A stretch of DNA of 11,561 nt from DATBLZ01 sp036555065 (GTDB lineage: Bacteria > Pseudomonadota > Gammaproteobacteria > Steroidobacterales > Rariloculaceae). Each line of letters begins with the position of its first letter. Positions within the stretch are counted from its first letter, which is position 1. Made by a program: the position numbers and the translations under genes. Below are positions 7,427 to 11,561 of the stretch, one piece after another. The DNA lies in NCBI GenBank assembly GCA_036555065.1, contig DATBLZ010000054.1:1-11561 (forward strand), in the 5' to 3' direction. The notes below the pieces were generated by a model. It did not search any database. It was not told the DNA's origin and worked only from the letters and a program-made list of their open reading frames with translations.

Positions 7427-7834
7427 TCACCGGGCGCCCGGGTTCTGCTGCGGCCCGAACATTCCGTACACGGTCCCGTCCGCGGTCACGAGCTGCCGCA
7501 GCATGCCCGCGTTCGCCGACGGGTCACGCGCGTGAAACCCGGTAATCGTGACTTCATCGCCCTTCTTGATGAGATTCGGTGAGTAGCCATTCCGGATCAT
7601 GCCGCTCGGCGTGCCGGCCTCGAAGGACCAGCGAATCGTCGTGCCGTCCTCGTCTACGGCGTCGATGAAGAAATAGGAGTGCGGGTTCGTAAGCCGAACG
7701 TCGACGATCGTTCCCTTGACCGTGATCGGCGCGGACATATCGTACGCGGCCGCGAACGAATGATGTGCCGAGACGGGTCCGGCCGCGAGCGGCAGCAGGC
7801 CAAGAAACCACGCGATGCCGGTACTCGCTTTCAT
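7427..7834 (-). CDS. DUF6152-type small exported protein
   Basis: The protein has 135 residues. Residues 1-23 are a clear Sec signal peptide ending VSA, giving a mature protein that begins HHSFAAAYD. The rest is short beta-strand-like segments: ITVKGTIVDVRLTNPHSYFFIDAVDE, then IRWSFEAGTPSGMIRNGYS, then KKGDEVTITGFHARDPS, then a C-terminal TVYGMFG. This is the pattern I know as DUF6152, probably an OB-like small beta-barrel, function unknown. The His-His at the predicted mature N-terminus is a feature of the family as I remember it. ATG at 7834 is the start; only 10 nt separate it from the MBL gene upstream and 3 nt from the PDLSGVW gene downstream, so all three are surely co-transcribed. No Shine-Dalgarno stands out, which suggests translational coupling. 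Family assignment is from memory of the consensus, not from a search. Confidence 0.82.
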   Translation of the reverse strand: MKASTGIAWFLGLLPLAAGPVSAHHSFAAAYDMSAPITVKGTIVDVRLTNPHSYFFIDAVDEDGTTIRWSFEAGTPSGMIRNGYSPNLIKKGDEVTITGFHARDPSANAGMLRQLVTADGTVYGMFGPQQNPGAR

Positions 7835-7844
7835 GTGCGTGGCG

Positions 7845-9329
7845 CTATCTCCCGAGCGCCGCCATGACGTCCGCCTTGGTCTGCGGATTCGCCGAGGCGT
7901 GCACGTTGATGTAGCGATCGTAGTCGATCCCGAGCTTCTCGAGCGCGGGCACGATGGCTCTGACGTGATCGTTCGCAGGCTGTCCCGGGTTCACCGAGAA
8001 ATCGCCCTGGAACAGGATCTTCTCCTGCGGGAAGTAGGCGACGATCAAGCCGTTGGAGTGCGGCGTTGGGAAGATGTGATAGAACTCGACCGTGCGCGTG
8101 CCGTCGGTGTATTCGCGCTTCTCGCCGACGCTATCGACCCTCGCGCGGCGCGGATTCCGCGCGAGCGCGTCGTCGAGCAGCGTACGCGGGGTGTTGAGCG
8201 CCCTCTCTAAGAACAGGCGGTTGTTCTCGTGCGTGATGATCGTCGCACCTTCGGCCACGAGCACGGGCAGCCCACCCGTGTGGTCGGAGTGCGGGTGCGT
8301 GTTCATGACGTAGCGGATCGGCTTGCCCGGAAACTGCCGCTTGATCTCATCGACATAGAGCTGCGCGCGAGCCTGGCTCTGCCCGGCTTCGAGCATCATG
8401 ACGTAGTCCTTGAACTCGACGACGAGCGAGTCGTAGCTGCCCTGGCCGGTCGTATAGCGGTACAGGCCTGGGCCAAGCTGCTCCTTCGTGAGCGTGAGCT
8501 GTGGGGGTTGACCGCCGCCCGGAGGAGGCCCGGGCGGGGGCCCGCCGGCCGGCGGCGGTGGCGGCGGCGGTTGCGGCGCAAGCGCCGCGAGATCGGACGG
8601 GTTGGCTCGCGCCGCGGTCACGTCGACCTCGAAGAACGGCCAGCCACCGCGCGTCTGCACGATTCGCGTCGGCACCTTGGCGCCGCCGAAATCTCGCCAG
8701 CCCGAGTACGTCGCGACGATGTGCATGTCGCCCATGATGTTCTCGCCGACCCAGGTCTCGACGCGCTCGATGAGGTTTTCGTTGTTCAAGTACCCATTGA
8801 CTTGATAGCTCTTGCCGGACGGCGCCTTGACCTTGGGGCTCCAGCTCAACACCGTATAGAGCTTGCCTTCGACGGCGCGCTGGCTCACGGTCGCCGGGCT
8901 TTCGGCGGCGCCTTTCAAGAAGCCCCACGGCGTGATGTAGAGCTCGAGCGACTGGTTCCAAGGCTGCGAAAGGTCGGCCTGTTGCGGCGTGACCTGCTGG
9001 AAGAACGTTCCCGGCGTGATCGTCGTCGATCCGCCGGGCCCGATGTTCATCGTGCTGCCGGTGTGACGCGACGTCGGCGCGGCGAGGTCGATCACGCGCA
9101 CATAGTTCGTGATCGGCCGCATCGGGTCGTGCGTGCCATAGCAGATCAAGGCGGTCGCGTTCGCGCCGCATTGCTGGAACGCGACGTCGCGCGCCGCGCC
9201 CGAGTACGTAATGGATTGCACGTTGCCCAACGCGCTTTGCGCGTTCGCGATGACGGTTCGCGCATCTTGCGCCAGCGCGGAAGCGCAGAGGCACACCGCG
9301 GCCACGATTGCCGTTGCCAGTTTCTTCAT
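7845..9329 (-). CDS. Exported metallo-beta-lactamase-fold hydrolase with extra N-terminal domain and polyproline hinge
   Basis: A 494-residue, probably periplasmic protein (numbered from ATG 9329). A signal peptide covers about 1-20, cleaved near ALA. An N-terminal domain (about 22-250) of unknown role resembles, in length and strand pattern, the LolA-like fold seen in outer-membrane lipoprotein-sorting relatives; this is only a guess. A hinge of prolines and glycines follows (about 252-276). The C-terminal MBL domain (about 277-494) has the complete metal set: HPHSDH (His345, His347, Asp349, His350), His424 in TPHSNG, Asp442 in QGDF and His477 in NVHAS, so it should bind two metals and be active. 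The small set of loops suits an esterase, thioesterase or lactonase rather than a beta-lactamase, but the substrate is unknown. A GTG directly before the ATG (9332) is an alternative start adding one residue. The gene lies second in the six-gene minus-strand run. Confidence 0.88.
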   Translation of the reverse strand: MKKLATAIVAAVCLCASALAQDARTVIANAQSALGNVQSITYSGAARDVAFQQCGANATALICYGTHDPMRPITNYVRVIDLAAPTSRHTGSTMNIGPGGSTTITPGTFFQQVTPQQADLSQPWNQSLELYITPWGFLKGAAESPATVSQRAVEGKLYTVLSWSPKVKAPSGKSYQVNGYLNNENLIERVETWVGENIMGDMHIVATYSGWRDFGGAKVPTRIVQTRGGWPFFEVDVTAARANPSDLAALAPQPPPPPPPAGGPPPGPPPGGGQPPQLTLTKEQLGPGLYRYTTGQGSYDSLVVEFKDYVMMLEAGQSQARAQLYVDEIKRQFPGKPIRYVMNTHPHSDHTGGLPVLVAEGATIITHENNRLFLERALNTPRTLLDDALARNPRRARVDSVGEKREYTDGTRTVEFYHIFPTPHSNGLIVAYFPQEKILFQGDFSVNPGQPANDHVRAIVPALEKLGIDYDRYINVHASANPQTKADVMAALGR

Positions 9330-9337
9330 CACAGTCG

Positions 9338-9346
9338 TTCCCCCCT
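9338..9346 (-). promoter_or_regulatory. G-run Shine-Dalgarno of the MBL-fold gene
   Basis: On the minus strand this reads AGGGGGGAA. The G run ends 7 nt before the GTG at 9332 and 10 nt before the ATG at 9329, so both adjacent starts are within normal spacing. A very similar GGGGGAAA precedes the partial gene at 11456. Confidence 0.55.
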
Positions 9347-9382
9347 ATCGATGTCAGGCGCCGCTCGGGTGCAAGGACTCGT

Positions 9383-9862
9383 TTACGGCTTCGTCGCAGT
9401 GTCCCAGTGCTCGACGATCTTGCCGTTGGCGACGCGGAACATGTCGAACCAGGTCGTCGTGTACGGCTTGCCGTCCTTGTCCATGCCCTCGCGAACCAGC
9501 GCGAGCACGACGAGATCGCGCTCGGCGACGATCGACACCAGACGATCGATCGAGTCCTTGACCTCGGACGGCGGACGATTGACCGCGCGGAAATAAGCCT
9601 TGACGCCTTCGCGGCCGGTTTCGGCATTCGGATTGTGCTGATGGTACTCGGGCGCCAGGTACGTATCGGCTGCGTCGATGATTCCGGCCTGCAAGAAGTT
9701 GCGCCACATGTCCCAGACGAGCTTCTTGTTGGCTGCGAGCACTGGGTCGTCGCTCGCGAGCAACTGGCGCTGGGCCTCCGGCGATATGGCCACGACGGGC
9801 TCTGCGGCGTTAGTCAACGTCGATATGGCGAGAAAGGCGAGCGCCCCGGCGAATAGTCTCAT
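9383..9862 (-). CDS. Exported SnoaL/NTF2-like protein
   Basis: This 159-residue protein has a signal peptide (MRLFAGALAFLAISTLTNAA, cleavage near residue 20). The mature part fits a single SnoaL-like alpha+beta barrel: helix with NKKLVWDMWRNFLQAG (45-60), YLAPEYHQHNPNAETGREGV (68-87), a strand region around SIVAERDLVVLALVREG (110-126) and the closing TTWFDMFRVANGKIVEHWD (136-154). The HQHNP and FR(V/I)xxGKIxEHWD blocks are hallmarks of SnoaL-like and ester-cyclase-like proteins. Such domains serve as cyclases, isomerases or simple ligand-binding folds, so no reaction can be named. The ATG start at 9862 is well supported by AGGAGA 6 nt upstream. It is the first gene of the minus-strand run, about 50 nt ahead of the MBL gene and 56 nt from the divergent HpaB-type gene. 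Confidence 0.85.
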   Translation of the reverse strand: MRLFAGALAFLAISTLTNAAEPVVAISPEAQRQLLASDDPVLAANKKLVWDMWRNFLQAGIIDAADTYLAPEYHQHNPNAETGREGVKAYFRAVNRPPSEVKDSIDRLVSIVAERDLVVLALVREGMDKDGKPYTTTWFDMFRVANGKIVEHWDTATKP

Positions 9863-9868
9863 TGAGGA

Positions 9869-9874
9869 TCTCCT
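9869..9874 (-). promoter_or_regulatory. Shine-Dalgarno of the SnoaL-like gene
   Basis: On the minus strand this is AGGAGA, with a 6-nt spacer to ATG 9862. It is the best ribosome-binding site in the window and fixes the start of the first operon gene. Confidence 0.75.
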
Positions 9875-9908
9875 GGCGTTGGTTGTTGGTAATGGGACCA
9901 GTGTGCAA

Positions 9909-9939
9909 ACTATACCAGATGAGCGCGCAAGCCCGCCAA
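9909..9939 (-). promoter_or_regulatory. Candidate promoter of the six-gene minus-strand operon
   Basis: On the minus strand, TATAGT (9914-9909) matches the sigma-70 -10 consensus at five of six positions, and TTGGCG (9939-9934) is a weak -35 at a rather long 19-nt spacing. Transcription would begin near 9902, giving a leader of about 40 nt with AGGAGA before ATG 9862. The -35 lies inside the start of the divergent HpaB-type gene. On the plus strand the same bases give TATACC (9911-9916), which is too close to ATG 9919 to serve it except as a leaderless transcript. Confidence 0.4.
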
Positions 9940-11427
9940 GTCGTGAATGAGCTCATGTCCGGCGAGGAATATCTCGCGAGTCTCCGCGACGCGCGCGCGG
10001 TCTACTTGTACGGCGAGCGCATTCGTGACGTGACCGAGCACCCCGCCTTCCGGAACGCCGCGCGCTCGATCGCAAGGCTGTATGACGCGCTGCACGATCC
10101 CGCGCAGCGCGAGATGCTCACGATCGTCGATCGCCAAGGCATCCGCACGCATCGGTTCTTCGCGCCGAGCTATTCGGCTCAGGAGCTCCTCGCCGCGCGC
10201 GACGCGATCGCCGCATGGTCACGGCTCACCTACGGCTTCATGGGGCGCACTCCGGACTACAAGGCGAGCTTCATGGCGACGCTCGGCGCCGACCCCGACT
10301 TCTATGCGCCCTATGCCGAGAGCGCGCGTGCGTGGTATCGGCAGTACGCGTCGAAGGCTCTGTTCCTGAATCACGTCATCGTCAATCCACCGGTCGATCG
10401 CAATAAGCCCGTTCACGAAGTCGCGGACGTGTACCTCCACGTCGTGCGCGAGACCGGCGCGGGCGCGTACGTGAGCGGCGCGAAGATGCTGGCGACCGCC
10501 TCGGCGCTCACGCACGCGACGTTCGTCGCCCAGAACAGCTCTGTCACGCTCGAGGTCGGAAAGGCCGAGGACTACGCGCTCGTGTTCATTGCGCCGATGG
10601 ATACGCCGGGCACGAAACTAATCTCGCGAGCCTCCTACGAGCAACTCGCGCACAGCCCGTTCGATCATCCGCTCTCGAGCCGCTTCGACGAGAACGACGC
10701 GGTGCTCGTCTTCGACGACGCCTTCATCCCGTGGGAGAACTTTCTCGTCTACCGCGACGTTGAGCGCGCCAATAGCTTCTATCCCGCGTCCGGATTCTTC
10801 AACCGCTACAACCTCCAGGCCGCGACACGGCTCGCCGTGAAGCTCGATTTCATGACGGGGCTACTCGCGCGCGGGCTCAGAGCCAACGGCACCGATGAAT
10901 TTCGCGGCGTCCAGGCCGCGCTCGGCGAGGTCGTCGCGTGGCGGACGCTCGTTTGGGGGATGACCGTAGCGCTCGCGGCCGATCCACAGCCCGCGGCCGG
11001 CGGAACCGTGATCCCGAAATCCGACTATGCGGCGACGATGCGCGTCTTCGCGACCGTGATATGGCCGGCCGTCAAGGAGATTTTCGAGACGACGCTCGGC
11101 GGCGCGCCGATCGTCGCGCCGTCGGGCCGCGAGGACCTGCTGAGCCCGGAGCTCCGACCGCTCATCGATCGCTTCTATCGCGGCACGGGCCTTCCGGCCG
11201 TCGAGCGCATCAAGCTCTTCAAGCTCGTGTGGGATGCGATCGGCACGGAGTTCGGCGGCCGGCACGAGCTCTACGAGCGCAATTACGCGGGCAACAGCGA
11301 GCAGGTTCGCCTCGATGCGTTGAAGTTCGCGAAACGCAGCGGAACGCTCGACCAGTGCGTCGAGCTCGTGGAAAAATGCCTTGCGGACTACGATCTCGAT
11401 GGTTGGCGAAACGATACTTGGCTCTGA
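9919..11427 (+). CDS. HpaB-type FADH2-dependent aromatic hydroxylase (4-hydroxyphenylacetate 3-hydroxylase family)
   Basis: Family members are the oxygenase halves of two-component flavin monooxygenases that add an ortho hydroxyl to phenols using FADH2 from a separate reductase. The 502 residues are the usual length. They show MSGEEYLASLRDARAVYLYG (13-32), DVTEHPAFRNAARSIARLYD (37-56), MGRTPDY (108-114), FLNHVIVNPPVDRNKP (149-164), PLSSRFDENDAVLVFDDAFI (251-270) and PWENFLVYRD. Arg110, Tyr114 and His152 have the spacing of the substrate-site Arg/Tyr/His trio of E. coli HpaB (Arg113, Tyr117, His155), so activity on a phenol is likely. ATG 9919 gives the family N-terminus; an in-frame ATG at 9892 and a TTG at 9862 would add residues unlike the family. 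No strong Shine-Dalgarno precedes it. No flavin reductase (HpaC) gene is in the window. The substrate could be 4-hydroxyphenylacetate, another phenol, or a tyrosine-derived natural product. Confidence 0.9.
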   Translation: MSAQARQVVNELMSGEEYLASLRDARAVYLYGERIRDVTEHPAFRNAARSIARLYDALHDPAQREMLTIVDRQGIRTHRFFAPSYSAQELLAARDAIAAWSRLTYGFMGRTPDYKASFMATLGADPDFYAPYAESARAWYRQYASKALFLNHVIVNPPVDRNKPVHEVADVYLHVVRETGAGAYVSGAKMLATASALTHATFVAQNSSVTLEVGKAEDYALVFIAPMDTPGTKLISRASYEQLAHSPFDHPLSSRFDENDAVLVFDDAFIPWENFLVYRDVERANSFYPASGFFNRYNLQAATRLAVKLDFMTGLLARGLRANGTDEFRGVQAALGEVVAWRTLVWGMTVALAADPQPAAGGTVIPKSDYAATMRVFATVIWPAVKEIFETTLGGAPIVAPSGREDLLSPELRPLIDRFYRGTGLPAVERIKLFKLVWDAIGTEFGGRHELYERNYAGNSEQVRLDALKFAKRSGTLDQCVELVEKCLADYDLDGWRNDTWL

Positions 11428-11455
11428 CGCGTCGCAAATATTCTTGGGGGAAACC

Positions 11456-11561
11456 ATGCGCACACTCGCATCGACCGTAACCACGGGATTATTCGTCGCG
11501 CTTGCGGCGGCCTCCGCGACCGCGCAGCCGCCGCCCGATCCGGCCGCCCGGGCCGAGCTCG
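11456..11561 (+). CDS. Start of an exported protein, truncated by window end
   Basis: ATG 11456 follows GGGGG (11446-11450) at 5 nt. The 35 residues visible begin MRTLASTVTTGLFVALAAAS and continue to an ATA-Q signal-peptidase site at about residue 23, then a Pro-rich mature start (QPPPDPAARAEL). This is a Sec signal peptide of the same style as the exported proteins of the minus-strand operon. It lies 28 nt after the HpaB-type gene on the same strand and is probably co-transcribed with it. The mature domain is outside the window, so no function can be assigned. Confidence 0.72.
   Translation, partial: MRTLASTVTTGLFVALAAASATAQPPPDPAARAEL

Noticed and set aside
7431..7440. 10-bp palindrome CGGGCGCCCG near the end of the DUF6152-type gene
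   Set aside because: Within coding sequence, no T tract, followed by a gene 3 nt downstream; no reason to call it a terminator or operator.
6527..7582. 351-codon plus-strand frame antisense to the PDLSGVW and DUF6152-type genes
   Set aside because: No recognisable domain; crosses three real genes and their junctions; shadow frame.
8542..8555. 14-bp perfect palindrome (CCGCCGGCCGGCGG) that could form a hairpin
   Set aside because: It lies in the Pro/Gly-coding hinge of the MBL gene, has no T run after it on either strand and is expected from GC-rich low complexity; not a terminator.
8229..9596. 455-codon plus-strand frame antisense to the MBL gene
   Set aside because: Arg/Val-rich composition and no motif, while the opposite strand encodes a complete metal-binding set.
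9862..9918. Upstream extension of the HpaB-type frame from TTG 9862 or ATG 9892
   Set aside because: Added residues do not match the family N-terminus, and ATG 9919 puts the GEEYL block at about the distance seen in known HpaB proteins.
10861..11484. 207-codon minus-strand frame antisense to the HpaB-type gene
   Set aside because: Mirror of a strongly conserved enzyme; composition is that of a shadow.
1..11561. Search for CRISPR repeats, tRNA/rRNA, insertion-sequence ends, toxin-antitoxin pairs or phage genes
   Set aside because: No spaced direct repeats, cloverleaf-like sequences, transposase frames or small paired genes were seen by eye on either strand; coding is continuous with ordinary enzymes.

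Overview
The window is a high-GC (by eye above 60%), densely coding piece of a bacterial chromosome. Gene junctions are only a few bases long or overlapping, GTG starts are common, and several proteins carry Sec signal peptides ending in A-x-A, which points to a Gram-negative soil-type or environmental bacterium. The exported families seen here (a DUF6152-type protein, a 'PDLSGVW' protein, a secreted metallo-beta-lactamase-fold protein) are ones I associate with Acidobacteriota, Gemmatimonadota, Eremiobacterota and some Proteobacteria. The sequence alone does not fix the phylum. I see no rRNA, tRNA, CRISPR array, insertion sequence or phage gene.

Layout. (1) Positions 1-2817 form a compact sucrose-use module. 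On the minus strand, a 12-helix MFS sugar permease (1810-575) is followed by a sucrose phosphorylase (578 to the window edge), coupled by a GTGA stop/start overlap. A ROK-family fructokinase (1900-2817) is transcribed divergently from an 89-bp intergenic region. The inferred pathway is sucrose import, phosphorolysis to glucose-1-phosphate and fructose, then fructose phosphorylation. (2) Positions 9862-2798 on the minus strand look like one six-gene operon. In order of transcription it encodes an exported SnoaL/NTF2-like protein, an exported two-domain MBL-fold hydrolase with a polyproline hinge, a DUF6152-type exported protein, a 'PDLSGVW' exported protein, a long patatin-like protein (DUF3376 type) and a tandem double-OsmC protein. 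The longest gap is about 50 bp and one junction overlaps by 29 bp. (3) From 9919 on the plus strand, head to head with that operon, lies an HpaB-type FAD-dependent aromatic hydroxylase. It is followed 28 bp later by the start of another exported protein that runs off the window.

The sucrose module is well understood by family. The six-gene operon is the least explained part: four predicted periplasmic or secreted proteins of poorly characterised families are joined to a cytosolic phospholipase-like protein and to an OsmC fusion whose first half has lost both redox cysteines. Together with the divergent aromatic hydroxylase, it may handle an aromatic or lipid-like compound or the stress that compound causes; this is inference from gene order only. 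All gaps between genes are under 100 bp, so no long stretch is left unannotated.
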